A stretch of DNA of 61,866 bases, taken from positions 1-61,866 of the forward strand of contig CANQLW010000003.1 of the NCBI GenBank assembly GCA_947624805.1. The letters are read 5' to 3'. Position numbers and translations under genes: made by a program. The notes beneath the pieces are model-generated. The model had not been told where the DNA came from and did no database searches. It saw only the letters and a list, made by a program, of their open reading frames with translations. Source of the DNA: an uncultured Clostridia bacterium (GTDB taxonomy: Bacteria > Bacillota > Clostridia > Christensenellales > Borkfalkiaceae). Shown here in pieces: positions 44,097 to 52,785 of the stretch (position 1 is the first letter of the stretch; each line of letters begins with the position of its first letter).

Positions 44097-44734
44097 TGAC
44101 GATCCAATATCTCGGGCATTCGTGTTTCTTGCTTTCGGGCAAGTCGGCACGTCTGTTGACCGATCCCTACGGGGACGTCGGGTTTCGTTTGCCTGATGTT
44201 TGCTGCGACGCCGTGACGGTGAGCCATGCCCATTATGACCATTGTAATGTTGCCGCTGTCAAAGGTTCTCCCACGGTCTTTGACCGCGCGGGGATATATC
44301 GCTTCCGCGATCTCCTTATCGAGGGGATCGAGAGCTTCCACGACGACTGCCGCGGCGTAAAGCGGGGGAGGAATGTGATCTTTAAGATCGAAATGGACGG
44401 CGTGACGGTCTGCCATCTGGGCGACCTCGGCCAGCCGTTCGATGCAGACCTTGTCAAAAAGATCGGCAAAACTGACATTCTGATGATCCCCGTCGGAGGG
44501 AATTACACGATAGACGGCATGGAAGCCGCGAAGTATGTGCGGGCGATTTCGCCTTCCGTCGTCATCCCCATGCACTATTTTGTGGAGGGACTTACAATCG
44601 ATATCGGCGGCGTTGAACAGTTCCTTTCCGCAACGGAATACCCGATACAGACCGTCGGATGTACCTATGAGGTCCCTTCGCCCGTCGAAGGCAAAAAATC
44701 GATCGTTATGGAGAGAATGGAATCATGGCAGTAA
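44096..44734 (+). CDS. MBL-fold metal-dependent hydrolase (UlaG-like)
   Basis: 212 residues. The metal-binding motif HAHYDH is at 44-49; further ligands are HDD (about 83), HLGD (about 104) and the final VIPMHYF histidine (about 160). The compact form with an LGHSCFLL start matches the UlaG/YtkL-type hydrolases, often cytoplasmic phosphodiesterases or lactonases. I chose the second of two adjacent ATGs because GGAGG is 4-5 nt before it. It overlaps DUF1934 by one base and rho by 10 nt. Confidence 0.88.
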   Translation: MTIQYLGHSCFLLSGKSARLLTDPYGDVGFRLPDVCCDAVTVSHAHYDHCNVAAVKGSPTVFDRAGIYRFRDLLIEGIESFHDDCRGVKRGRNVIFKIEMDGVTVCHLGDLGQPFDADLVKKIGKTDILMIPVGGNYTIDGMEAAKYVRAISPSVVIPMHYFVEGLTIDIGGVEQFLSATEYPIQTVGCTYEVPSPVEGKKSIVMERMESWQ

Positions 44735-46173
44735 AAGAAACAAAAAAACTCGAAGATTGTTACCGTGAATACCTTGATACGTTGCCGATCGTGACATTGC
44801 GCGTCTTGGGCAGAAACAACGGCGTCCCTCAGGCCTCGGCGACCAATAAGGAACAGCTTGTCGAGGCGATCATCGGCATTCTGACGGGGGCGGTGAAACC
44901 TGCGCCCCGTTCCAACCGCGGCGCTCCGCCCAAACAGAACTATCTTGATCCCGCGATTGAGACGAAACTCTCCGAGATCAAGCGGCAATGTGCCGCCGAG
45001 GCTGCGCCGTACGAAGTCGCGGCTCCCGAATATACCCCGCGCCAACCTGTCGATTCGACCGTCTACAGCGGGATCCTCGAGATCACGGGGGCGGGGTATG
45101 GCTTCCTGCGTGCCAAGAACTGCCAGCCCTCGAACAGCGGGAATGACGTCTTCATCCCTGCGCCTGTGATCCATTCGTTGCGCCTGAGGGAAGGGGATTT
45201 CGTCACCTGTACCGCAAAACCCCGTCAAAAGAACGATTCGCCCGCTATGGACGTGCTCGGCTCCGTCAACGGGATGCCCGGAGGGATGTATGAGCAGCGT
45301 CCGCAGTTCGACTCGCTCACGGCACAGTATGCAAGCGAGAAGATCAAGCTCTCGGAGGGAAATTCCGAGCTCTCTCTTCGCGTCCTCGATCTCTTTATTC
45401 CCATCGGAAAGGGGCAGCGCGGACTCATCATCGCCCCCCCGAAGGCAGGTAAGACGACGCTCCTCAAAAATATCGCTCATGCGATCAATGCGTCGCACCC
45501 CGACATCTCGCTGATCGTCCTCCTGATCGACGAGCGTCCCGAGGAGGTCACGGATTTCAGGACCAGTGTCCCCGGGGCAAAGGTCGTCTATTCGACATTC
45601 GACGAGGGCGCCGACCATCACGTTCGGGCGGCATCGCTCACCGTTGAACACGCCAAGCGGCTCACCGAAATGGGGAAAGACGTCGTGATCCTGCTCGATT
45701 CCCTGACAAAACTCACCCGTGCGTATAACTATATCACGGAGAGCACGGGGAAAACGCTCTCGGGCGGTCTCGATGCAGGCGCACTCGCCGAACCCAAGCG
45801 CTTCTTCGGCGCGGCGAGAAATACCGTCGAAAAGGGGAGCCTCACCATCCTCGCGACCGTGCTCGTCGATACGGGCAGCCGTATGGATGATATCATCTAT
45901 GAGGAGTTCAAGGGGACGGGCAATGCAGATATTTTCCTCTCCCGTGAACTGGCAGAGCGGCGGATCTTCCCCGCGATCGATATCAGGCGTTCGGGGACGA
46001 GAAAAGAGGAGCTGCTCCTCACCCGCGACGAGCTGAACGCCGTCTATAAGATGAGAGAGAGGGGACTCACGGAAAACGCCCTCGGGCTCTTCGATATGAT
46101 GAAGCGTACGGCTTCCAATGAGGAATTTGTAGCGCGGCTTCCCGAATGGCTGAGGATTTTCAAGGCGATCTGA
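44725..46173 (+). CDS. rho: Transcription termination factor Rho
   Basis: 482 residues. An N-terminal SAP-like helix region and a short variable linker are followed by the RNA-binding cold-shock domain ([18 protein letters not shown]) and the hexameric ATPase core with Walker [10 protein letters not shown], Walker [16 protein letters not shown] and the Q/R-loop regions. Terminates RNA synthesis at unstructured C-rich sites. The start overlaps the MBL gene, so it is translated from the same mRNA. A GC-rich hairpin without a U-run follows. Confidence 0.97.
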   Translation: MAVKETKKLEDCYREYLDTLPIVTLRVLGRNNGVPQASATNKEQLVEAIIGILTGAVKPAPRSNRGAPPKQNYLDPAIETKLSEIKRQCAAEAAPYEVAAPEYTPRQPVDSTVYSGILEITGAGYGFLRAKNCQPSNSGNDVFIPAPVIHSLRLREGDFVTCTAKPRQKNDSPAMDVLGSVNGMPGGMYEQRPQFDSLTAQYASEKIKLSEGNSELSLRVLDLFIPIGKGQRGLIIAPPKAGKTTLLKNIAHAINASHPDISLIVLLIDERPEEVTDFRTSVPGAKVVYSTFDEGADHHVRAASLTVEHAKRLTEMGKDVVILLDSLTKLTRAYNYITESTGKTLSGGLDAGALAEPKRFFGAARNTVEKGSLTILATVLVDTGSRMDDIIYEEFKGTGNADIFLSRELAERRIFPAIDIRRSGTRKEELLLTRDELNAVYKMRERGLTENALGLFDMMKRTASNEEFVARLPEWLRIFKAI

Positions 46174-46208
46174 GCGCCGCCACGGTCTGTTTCCGATGAA
46201 TATTTACA

Positions 46209-46236
46209 GCCCTCCCCGAGAAAGGGGAGGGCTGTT
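46209..46236. repeat. GC-rich palindrome after rho
   Basis: CAGCCCTCCCC and its complement form an 11-bp stem with a GAGAAA loop. TTGCTG rather than a U-run follows, so it is a weak terminator at best; it resembles the CCCTCCCC palindromes in the ATPase operon. Confidence 0.5.
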
Positions 46237-46284
46237 GCTGTGAGCAAGAGGTCTTGCTGTATATCGATATGATGATTTGTGTCA

Positions 46285-47103
46285 TCATAACAGCTCGAGG
46301 ACTTCGGCGATATCGGCGCTGAGGCAGATGGCCTGCTTTTGGATCTGCTCGGGGCAGAAGGCTTCGCCGTAGTTGATACAGGCGTAGACCGCCCGCCCGT
46401 TTTGTGCAGTCAAACGCCAGAACGGATATTTGATGATGACGGGCGTATTGTACCCGACGCCGAGTTCGAGATAGAGCACTTTGCCCTGTTTGTGTGCGTT
46501 GATAAATGCTTCATACCGTTCACAGGCCGCGTTCCAGCCCTCGTCCTCGACAAACTTGTCGTCGGCACGCAGATTCATTGTCATCGGCTTGCCGCAGACG
46601 GGGCAATGGGGGATGAGTCCGCTCGGGATCTTCATGCCTTTTTGCTCCTTTATCATGCGGCGGACGGCTTCCTCGTTGTCATACGTCTTGTGATGGCAGG
46701 GCTCGGAGCATTGAAAGAGCCCGTAGTCGCCCTGTGTATAAAACAAGCGTTTCTTATCGAATCCCGCCTTCTGAAAGCAGTGGTCGACATTGGTGGTGAT
46801 GACAAAATAGTCCTTGTCCTTCACAAGGCCGAGAAGTCTTTGATAGACGGGCTTGGGCGGGTCCATATAGCGATTGACGAGGATGTACCTTGACCAATAC
46901 GCCCAATGTTCCTCGGGCGTATCATAGGGATAAAATCCGCCCGCATACATATCGGAAAAGCCGTACTTTTCCCCGAAGTCGGAAAAATACCGCTCAAAGC
47001 GTTCGCCCGAATAGGTAAACCCCGCCGCCGTCGAGAGTCCCGCCCCCGCGCCGATCACAACGGCGTCGGCAGAAGCGATGATTTCTTTCAGATCGGGAGT
47101 CAT
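46285..47103 (-). CDS. Class M-like sirtuin (SirTM), NAD+-dependent
   Basis: 272 residues. NAD-binding GAGAGLS is at 18-24 and TTNVD at 103-107. The zinc ribbon is formed by Cys132, Cys136, Cys167 and Cys170. The catalytic histidine of ordinary sirtuins is replaced: the ELHG position reads TQGD with Gln124, as in Staphylococcus and Streptococcus SirTM proteins, which act as protein ADP-ribosyltransferases on lipoylated GcvH-like carriers. The usual macrodomain, GcvH-L and LplA2 partners are absent here; instead the gene overlaps a cupin by 4 nt. I infer ADP-ribosylation or deacylation, unproven. Confidence 0.83.
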   Translation of the reverse strand: MTPDLKEIIASADAVVIGAGAGLSTAAGFTYSGERFERYFSDFGEKYGFSDMYAGGFYPYDTPEEHWAYWSRYILVNRYMDPPKPVYQRLLGLVKDKDYFVITTNVDHCFQKAGFDKKRLFYTQGDYGLFQCSEPCHHKTYDNEEAVRRMIKEQKGMKIPSGLIPHCPVCGKPMTMNLRADDKFVEDEGWNAACERYEAFINAHKQGKVLYLELGVGYNTPVIIKYPFWRLTAQNGRAVYACINYGEAFCPEQIQKQAICLSADIAEVLELL

Positions 47104-47453
47104 CCGATCTCTGCGTCCGACGCCGTGTAATTTTCGAGCGAGTTCGTCTTTACCTGCACGCAGATATATTTGATCGCGCTCGTTTCGGCTGCGAAAAATC
47201 TGCGTTTGGCGGCGGGAGAAATGCGCAGCCAGTCGCCCGCGGCAAGCGGAACGCTCTCTCCGTCGATCACCGCGACCCCTTCCCCCTCGAGGATCCCGTA
47301 GATCTCCTCATTTTGTTTGTGCGAATGCACGAAAGGAACGCTCGCGCCCTTCGGGAGCTCGTTGATACTGATTTCCGCACCCGTAAGGTGAAGCGCATCG
47401 TGCAATTCGACGCGCGCCCCTTCTTTGACGCTGACTTTGTTGAAATTTGCCAT
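47100..47453 (-). CDS. Cupin-domain protein
   Basis: 117 residues from the ATG with GGAGG 7 nt upstream; the in-frame extension lacks such a site. Single cupin barrel with the metal-binding HSHKQNEEIYGILEGEG motif (two His, one Glu) and a second motif GDWLRISPAAKRRF in which the usual His is Lys or Arg. Such proteins serve as isomerases, sensors or binding proteins. Translationally coupled to the sirtuin. Confidence 0.88.
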   Translation of the reverse strand: MANFNKVSVKEGARVELHDALHLTGAEISINELPKGASVPFVHSHKQNEEIYGILEGEGVAVIDGESVPLAAGDWLRISPAAKRRFFAAETSAIKYICVQVKTNSLENYTASDAEIG

Positions 47454-47592
47454 TTGAAATACCTCCGATAAAATATTTTTTCGACCCCTTCGGATCATGC
47501 TTTCAGGATAGCACATATAAAAAGATTTTTCCCGAATGTTACAAATTGATTATTCGGTAATAAATTGGATACAAAGTTTCTAATTTGAACTA

Positions 47593-47621
47593 TTGACAGA
47601 TTTCTTTCTTTATGATACAAT
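47593..47621 (+). promoter_or_regulatory. Promoter of the HxlR regulator
   Basis: TTGACA (47593-47598), 17-nt spacer, TACAAT (47616-47621). The roughly 140-nt AT-rich region between it and the divergent cupin gene is the likely HxlR operator region. Confidence 0.7.
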
Positions 47622-47652
47622 CATACCACTTCAAAAAAGGCAGGAAAGCATC

Positions 47653-47979
47653 ATGTTGACGAAAAAGGAATTGCCCGAATGCCCCGTTGCGACGACTGTA
47701 CAACTCATCGGCAACAAGTGGAAACTGTTAATGATCCGAAATTTGGTCTACAATGGCAAACAGCGTTTCAGTGATTTTATCAAAACAATCCCCTCAATCA
47801 GTAAAAAAGTTTTGACAGACAACCTTCGGGCGCTCGAGGGGGACGGGCTAATCGACCGGGAAGTCTTTGCGGAGGTGCCGCCGCGGGTGGAGTACTCGCT
47901 GACGCCGCTCGGGATGACCTTAAAACCCATTCTCGATGCCATGTCGGACTGGGGGACAGACTATAAAAGCCGATTATAA
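47653..47979 (+). CDS. HxlR-family transcriptional regulator
   Basis: 108 residues from the ATG behind AGGAAAG. Winged-helix HxlR signature: CPVATTVQLIGNKWKLLMIRNL, then RFSDFIKTIPSISKKVLTDNLRALEGDGLI and the wing PPRVEYSLTPLG. The cysteine just before the fold (ECPV) is the residue that senses aldehydes or oxidants in several HxlR proteins. Divergent from the cupin-sirtuin pair, which it probably controls. Confidence 0.92.
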   Translation: MLTKKELPECPVATTVQLIGNKWKLLMIRNLVYNGKQRFSDFIKTIPSISKKVLTDNLRALEGDGLIDREVFAEVPPRVEYSLTPLGMTLKPILDAMSDWGTDYKSRL

Positions 47980-47981
47980 GC

Positions 47982-48012
47982 GAAAAGGCAAGGAAGACAT
48001 CCTTGCCTTTTC
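47982..48012. terminator. Bidirectional terminator between hxlR-type and padR-type genes
   Basis: AAAAGGCAAGGA pairs perfectly with TCCTTGCCTTTT across AGACA; both arms end in A/T runs so it can serve both convergent transcripts. Ends accurate to a few bases. Confidence 0.85.
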
Positions 48013-48025
48013 ATATGTCTTGGAA

Positions 48026-50185
48026 TTATTCTTTGCTTGAGCGGGTCTGGAGATAGTAGCAGACGCCGAAGATGAGGACGCCTACAAAATAGATCGCGGG
48101 GAATCCGATAAAGAGCATGATCTCGGATGTCGTCGTATAGGCACGGAAGGACAGGTCGATGATGAGCGCTATGATCACGAGCAGGGCATAGACGACGACG
48201 GCATTCACCATGACGGGGACTTTCCGCCTGAGGTAATTTTCGCCGTAATGATTGGCGTAAAGCAGACCCGTGACGAGGAGGGCGGCAAATCCGAGCGCCC
48301 ACATGATGCAGGGGTAATAGACGGGGATGCTGAGACGGTCTCTCAGACCCATCGCGATCCCTCCTACGATGACGCACCAGAAGAATGCAACGATCGCACT
48401 CAGGAAGAGCGCTTTGCCTCTGTGGACGGTATTTTCACGGTCGGGAGCGGCAGAAGAGGGGGCAATCTCGGCACCGCCCGCGGTCGTGACTCGGAGTCCG
48501 TCGCGCGATGCACGCGATTTGATGTCGCGGAAGTCGATCCCCGTGACAGGCGTCGGCTCGGATGCCTCGGCGGGCTTGGATGAGGTGGGGCGGACGGCAT
48601 TGTCATACAGCCTTTCCACGACACTGCGATAGTCAGAGGAACTCTCATCGCCTTTCGGGGGATCTTTTACCGCTTCGGGACGGGATTCTGCCGTCTCGGC
48701 AGGGGGCGTTGCGACGAGGGAGAGATAATTTCTGTGCTTGAACTCTCTTTCGCGCTCGCGCAGCTCATATTCCATCTGTTGCCGAAGCGCTTCGTCGTGC
48801 TCGGCGAGGGCCTCCTCGTAGCGGAGACGGTCGTCCTTGATCTGCGCCGCATGGCGTTCACGCTCCTCCGCAAGGGCGGTGTCGTGCCGCTCACGCTCCT
48901 GTGCGAGGAGGGTATCGTAGCGTTCACGCTCCTTACGGATGCCTTCCGCAAACGCCTCATCGCTCTCCTCTTTGGCGGTGCGGAGCGCGTCCTCGCGCTG
49001 CTGTTCTGCCGTCTCACTCGCGGCCTTCAATTCCTGTTTATGGACTTCTGTGAGTTCACGGAGGGCCTGTGCGTGCAGTTCGCGCTCGACGCGAAGGCTC
49101 GCCTCGGACGCCTCACGCTGCTCGGAGAGGGCTTGGCGGCCCGCTTCCCGCGATGCCTCGAGCTCTTGCTCATGCGCGGCGCACATTTCATCGTATTTCT
49201 TCTTCTGAAGCTCGAGCTCCGTCTTCAGCGTCTCGTCCTCGGCAACTTTTTCCTCACGTTTTTCCTGAAGCTCGGTTTCCAGTTCTTCCCGCTTTGCCTG
49301 AAGCTCTGCCTCCAGCGCCTCGCGTTTTACCTGAAGTTCGGCTTCCTGTTCCTCGCGTTTTGCCTGAAGTTCGGCTTCCTGTTCCTCACGTTTTGATTGA
49401 AGTTCCGCCTCGCGCTCATCCCATTTCGCTTGGAACTCGGCTTCGAGCTCCTTGAGCAATTGGTTGCGCTCCTCGGCGAGGGCGTCCTCACGCTCGGTCC
49501 GTTCGGCGTCGAGCTGTGCCTTCTCCGCCTCGAAATCGGCACGCTCAGCATCGAGTTCGGCGTTCTTTTTCGCGTACTCCTCTTCGAGAGCGAGACGTTT
49601 TTCCTCGTATTCCTTCTCGAGCGCAGCCTCTTTGTTGCGGTATTCCTCCTCGAGCTTGTCGCGGAGAGCGGTATCGTCGAAACTCGGCTCGAAGTCGAAA
49701 TCCTCGGAGGGCTCCTCGTCGTCCCGTGAAGAGGGGACGCGGGAGGTCGAACGCTTCAGGACCCGCATATCCACGGGGGTGGGGGCGGGTTGGTTGAAAT
49801 CGAAGTCACGGTCGGAGATGAGCGAGTCGATGATCGTCCTCGAGTATTCCCACTCTGCCTGATTTTGCTCGGAAACAGCCTTGCCCTCGTCGGTGAGGGA
49901 GAAATATTTTCTCCTGCCGCCGCCCACGGAACCGCCCCAGTAGGAGGTGATGTAACCGTCCTTTTCGAGGCGTTTGAGCGCGGAATAGAGGGAGGGCTGT
50001 TTGAGCGAATACTGCCCTGAGCTCTTACGTTCTATCTCGGCGATGATCTCGTAGCCGTATTTATCGCCGTCGTAGAGGGAACGCAAGATGATGGTATTGA
50101 TATGCCCGCGGATGAGATCGGAACTGACGCCTTTGTCGGACTTGTCCTCTTCGTCGGATCCTGCGGGGATGATTTCGTCGTCCAT
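48026..50185 (-). CDS. PadR-type regulator fused to a long coiled coil and a four-helix membrane domain
   Basis: 719 residues. Residues about 22-120 are a PadR winged helix (ILRSLYDGDKYGYEII, PSLYSALKRLEKDGYI, GGGRRKYFSLTDEG). Residues about 170-490 are a highly charged coiled coil. Part of it is a tandem 11-residue repeat of the form REEQEAELQAK (five or six copies); a later part repeats ERERHDTALAE. After a low-complexity linker, residues about 590-715 hold four membrane helices. PadR proteins are normally under 200 residues and soluble. Here the DNA-binding domain seems tethered to the membrane by a helix some tens of nanometres long. Palindromes flank its own promoter. Ribosome binding site GGAGGAA. 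Confidence 0.88.
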   Translation of the reverse strand: MDDEIIPAGSDEEDKSDKGVSSDLIRGHINTIILRSLYDGDKYGYEIIAEIERKSSGQYSLKQPSLYSALKRLEKDGYITSYWGGSVGGGRRKYFSLTDEGKAVSEQNQAEWEYSRTIIDSLISDRDFDFNQPAPTPVDMRVLKRSTSRVPSSRDDEEPSEDFDFEPSFDDTALRDKLEEEYRNKEAALEKEYEEKRLALEEEYAKKNAELDAERADFEAEKAQLDAERTEREDALAEERNQLLKELEAEFQAKWDEREAELQSKREEQEAELQAKREEQEAELQVKREALEAELQAKREELETELQEKREEKVAEDETLKTELELQKKKYDEMCAAHEQELEASREAGRQALSEQREASEASLRVERELHAQALRELTEVHKQELKAASETAEQQREDALRTAKEESDEAFAEGIRKERERYDTLLAQERERHDTALAEERERHAAQIKDDRLRYEEALAEHDEALRQQMEYELREREREFKHRNYLSLVATPPAETAESRPEAVKDPPKGDESSSDYRSVVERLYDNAVRPTSSKPAEASEPTPVTGIDFRDIKSRASRDGLRVTTAGGAEIAPSSAAPDRENTVHRGKALFLSAIVAFFWCVIVGGIAMGLRDRLSIPVYYPCIMWALGFAALLVTGLLYANHYGENYLRRKVPVMVNAVVVYALLVIIALIIDLSFRAYTTTSEIMLFIGFPAIYFVGVLIFGVCYYLQTRSSKE

Positions 50186-50198
50186 GCAAATTCCTCCT

Positions 50199-50213
50199 TT
50201 ATGTTTGACATAA
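50199..50213. promoter_or_regulatory. PadR-type operator palindrome at the transcription start
   Basis: TTATGT and ACATAA flank TTG, a perfect 6-3-6 dyad. It overlaps the edge of the -10 box and the predicted start of transcription of the PadR-coiled-coil gene, an ideal position for autorepression. ATGT/ACAT half-sites are typical of PadR regulators. Confidence 0.6.
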
Positions 50214-50241
50214 TCATATCATATTTTTGTTTTTCTGTCAA
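50213..50241 (-). promoter_or_regulatory. Promoter of the PadR-coiled-coil gene
   Basis: On the minus strand, TTGACA (50236-50241), 17-nt spacer and TATGAT (50213-50218). Confidence 0.7.
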
Positions 50242-50252
50242 TAGAAGAGTAC

Positions 50253-50265
50253 TATGTCAGACATA
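50253..50265. promoter_or_regulatory. PadR-type operator palindrome upstream of the -35 box
   Basis: TATGTCAGACATA is a perfect 13-nt palindrome, about 12 nt upstream of the -35 box of the PadR-coiled-coil gene and also 60 nt before the YkvI-type gene on the other strand, so it could control both. Confidence 0.6.
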
Positions 50266-50324
50266 ATTTTTTGCAATTTATGGAAATTTTCATAATTTTT
50301 TGGTTTTCGGCATAAAAATCTACG

Positions 50325-51299
50325 ATGGGGATCCTGCGCGGGGCAATGTTTATCATAGGGGGAGCGATCGGGGCGGGCTTTATCACGGGGGCTGAACTCG
50401 TCCGTTTTTTCGGGGGAGAAAGGTTTGTGATTTCGGTCGTCCTGTCCGCCGTCCTCTTCTTTTTTCTGACCCTTTTGTTCCTGAACCTCGGAAAAAAGTA
50501 CGGGGGAACGGCGGGGGTCCTTCGGCTCTTCGGAAGAGGGGCGTGTTTTGTGCGTCTGCTCTTTTCTCTGTGTGCGCTCGTTTCCGCGGCGGGGATGCTG
50601 GCGGGGCTCGACGGACTCCTGCCGCGCTTTGCCCCGCTCTTGTCTCTTTTGGGACTTTTCGTCGCCGTAATCTTCGTGGAACGGGGGACGGATGCCATTT
50701 CCAAATTCAATTTCGTGCTCGTTCCCCTCCTGCTTTGTTTTCTGTTTTTCTATGCGGCGGGGAAACTTTCTTTTTCCTATCCGTCTGCCCGTCACGGCGC
50801 GGGGGGAGCACTCTATGCGGGAATGAATGTCCTGTTCCTCGCCCCCGTGCTCATGGACGCAGGAGAGAAGATGAAGTGTCCCGCTTTGTCGTCTGCGCTC
50901 GCCGCAGCGGTGATTGGCGGATCGTCTCTTCTCGTCCTTGCACGCATCGTCTATGAAGGGGCGGGCGCTTTGAATGCACCCATGCCCTTCCTGTATGCCG
51001 CGGGCGGGAGATTTTTTCCGATTGCGGTCGCGCTCGCGATCATGACTTCTCTCGTCTCCTCGCTCTATACGCCGCTCTCGGCGTGCGGGGGGCTCCGCGG
51101 CAAAAAGAAATATGCCGCAAAGGGCGGTGTGCTCCTTACGGCATTTTTGCTGTCCCGCATGGGACTTACCGAGGTGATATCCGTGTTTTATCCCCTGATC
51201 GGCGGGGCGGGGCTCTTCTTTTCAGCTCTCTGCATTCTTTACGATCAGCTTTTCAAGAAGCACCACGAGAAAGTACATCCCCGCGGCGAGCACGCATAG
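50325..51299 (+). CDS. YkvI-type multi-span membrane transporter
   Basis: 324 residues, about ten membrane helices. The first helix has the small-residue-rich, broken pattern GAMFIIGGAIGAGFITGAE seen in LeuT-fold transporters and in the YkvI family. Substrate unknown. No ribosome binding site precedes the ATG; an AT-rich TAAAAA box lies close upstream, so this could be another leaderless gene. Its 3' end overlaps the convergent permease gene by 78 nt. It is divergent from the PadR-type gene and shares its control region. Confidence 0.75.
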   Translation: MGILRGAMFIIGGAIGAGFITGAELVRFFGGERFVISVVLSAVLFFFLTLLFLNLGKKYGGTAGVLRLFGRGACFVRLLFSLCALVSAAGMLAGLDGLLPRFAPLLSLLGLFVAVIFVERGTDAISKFNFVLVPLLLCFLFFYAAGKLSFSYPSARHGAGGALYAGMNVLFLAPVLMDAGEKMKCPALSSALAAAVIGGSSLLVLARIVYEGAGALNAPMPFLYAAGGRFFPIAVALAIMTSLVSSLYTPLSACGGLRGKKKYAAKGGVLLTAFLLSRMGLTEVISVFYPLIGGAGLFFSALCILYDQLFKKHHEKVHPRGEHA

Positions 51300-52028
51300 G
51301 ATGCAGGTCGCGCTCATCACGAGGTCGAGCTTGAACACCTGCCCGCCGTAGACGATAAGATAGCCGAGTCCTGCCCGCGAGACGATGTATTCGCCCATGA
51401 TCGAGCCGATCCAAGCCATCCCGACGTTGACTTTCAGCATGGAGATGAAGGAGGCGAGCGAGGAGGGGATCACGAGTTTTCTCAGGATCTGGAACTTCGT
51501 CGCACCCATCGAACGGAGCAGAAGGATCTTGTTCGTATCCGTCGCAATGAACGCGGAGAGCATATGGAGCGTCGCGACGATGATGCCGACGAGGACGGTC
51601 ATGAAGACGATCGCCTCGCTCCCCGTGCCGAACCAGATGATGATGAGCGGCCCCAAGGCGATCTTCGGGAGGGCGTTGAGCACGACGATGTAGGGCTCCA
51701 GAACCTTTCTGAGCGTCTCGCTCCACCAGAGCGCAAGGGCGACCGCACAGCCGAGGATGACGGCGATCGCAAAGCCCACCACGGTCTCGAGAAGGGTCAC
51801 GCCGATATGGTAGAAGAGCGAGCCGTCGAGATAGAGCGAGGCGATCGTCTTTGCGATGCGGGAGGGGGAACTCGTCAGGAACGGGTCGACGGCGCCGCAC
51901 GCCGTGATGAGCTCCCACAGGCCGAGAATGAGGGCGAGAAGCCCGAGGCGAAGCGCCCATACGAGGGCAAGGTTTCGCTTTCTCTTTGCGAGAAATTTTC
52001 TGTGTTCCGCGGAATATTCGTGTTTCAT
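51222..52028 (-). CDS. ABC transporter permease (SsuC/TauC/ThiX type)
   Basis: 268 residues, six membrane helices. The EAA-type loop that contacts the ATPase is visible as LLLRSMGATKFQILRKLVIPSSLASF. Sequence features place it in the nitrate/sulfonate/taurine/thiamine-precursor group. The start overlaps the ATPase stop by 4 nt. Together with the ATPase and lipoprotein upstream it forms a three-gene importer. Confidence 0.92.
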   Translation of the reverse strand: MKHEYSAEHRKFLAKRKRNLALVWALRLGLLALILGLWELITACGAVDPFLTSSPSRIAKTIASLYLDGSLFYHIGVTLLETVVGFAIAVILGCAVALALWWSETLRKVLEPYIVVLNALPKIALGPLIIIWFGTGSEAIVFMTVLVGIIVATLHMLSAFIATDTNKILLLRSMGATKFQILRKLVIPSSLASFISMLKVNVGMAWIGSIMGEYIVSRAGLGYLIVYGGQVFKLDLVMSATCILCVLAAGMYFLVVLLEKLIVKNAES

Positions 52029-52762
52029 TTGTTGAGCTCCTTCCAAAGCAATTCGAACCAAGCGGAGAACTGCGGCATTTCCCGCCGCTTGATGGGGCGC
52101 GTCTCGTCTCCGAAATCGAGCGTGTGCCCGTAGGCGACGGACGCAGGTCTTTTGGTGAGGACAAACACCCTGTCTGCAAGCGAGATCGCCTCGGAGATAT
52201 CGTGCGTGATGAGGAGCGCCGTCTTTTCCTCGCTGCGGATGATGGAGGACACGTCCTCGCAGACATTGAGACGGGTCTGATAGTCGAGGGCGGAAAACGG
52301 CTCGTCGAGAAGAAGGATGTCGGGTTCCGTCGCCAGTGTGCGGATGAGCGCCGCCCGCTGCCGCATTCCCCCCGAAAGCTGGGCGGGATAGCTCCCGAGG
52401 AAATCGCCGAGCCCGTATTTTTGTGCTAAGGCGATCGCCTGTTGCCTTCTTTCGGCCGTATTCTGCCGCTTGATCTCGAGGGGCAGGCAGATGTTCTTTT
52501 CGATTGTTCTCCACGGGAAGAGTTCGTCCTTTTGCAGCATATAGCCGCAGCTCCCTTGCCGCGTCACCTTCCCCGAAGAGGGGGTAAGCAGTCCCGCCGC
52601 AAGGGAGAGCAAGGTAGTTTTCCCGCAGCCGGAGGGCCCGATCACGGCAACAAATTCACCTTCCCGAACCGAGAAGGTGAGATCCGCCGCCGCAGTCGTC
52701 TCTCCGCGCCTTGTGTGATAGGTATAAGTTACGTCTTCAAAGCGCAGGATTTCGTTTTTCAT
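52025..52762 (-). CDS. ABC transporter ATP-binding protein (SsuB/ThiZ type)
   Basis: 245 residues with Walker A GPSGCGKTT (about residue 39), Q-loop MLQKDELFPW, signature LSGGMRQRAA, Walker B DILLLDEPF and the switch histidine in LLITHDISEA. Energises uptake of the ligand captured by the neighbouring lipoprotein. It starts 23 nt after the lipoprotein gene. Confidence 0.95.
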   Translation of the reverse strand: MKNEILRFEDVTYTYHTRRGETTAAADLTFSVREGEFVAVIGPSGCGKTTLLSLAAGLLTPSSGKVTRQGSCGYMLQKDELFPWRTIEKNICLPLEIKRQNTAERRQQAIALAQKYGLGDFLGSYPAQLSGGMRQRAALIRTLATEPDILLLDEPFSALDYQTRLNVCEDVSSIIRSEEKTALLITHDISEAISLADRVFVLTKRPASVAYGHTLDFGDETRPIKRREMPQFSAWFELLWKELNK

Positions 52763-52785
52763 GGGTGTGCCTTCTTGGGGAATGA

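Noticed and set aside
52029..52514. 162-residue N-terminal extension of the ABC permease
   Set aside because: Out-of-frame shadow of the ATPase gene; the true start at 52028 overlaps the ATPase stop by 4 nt.
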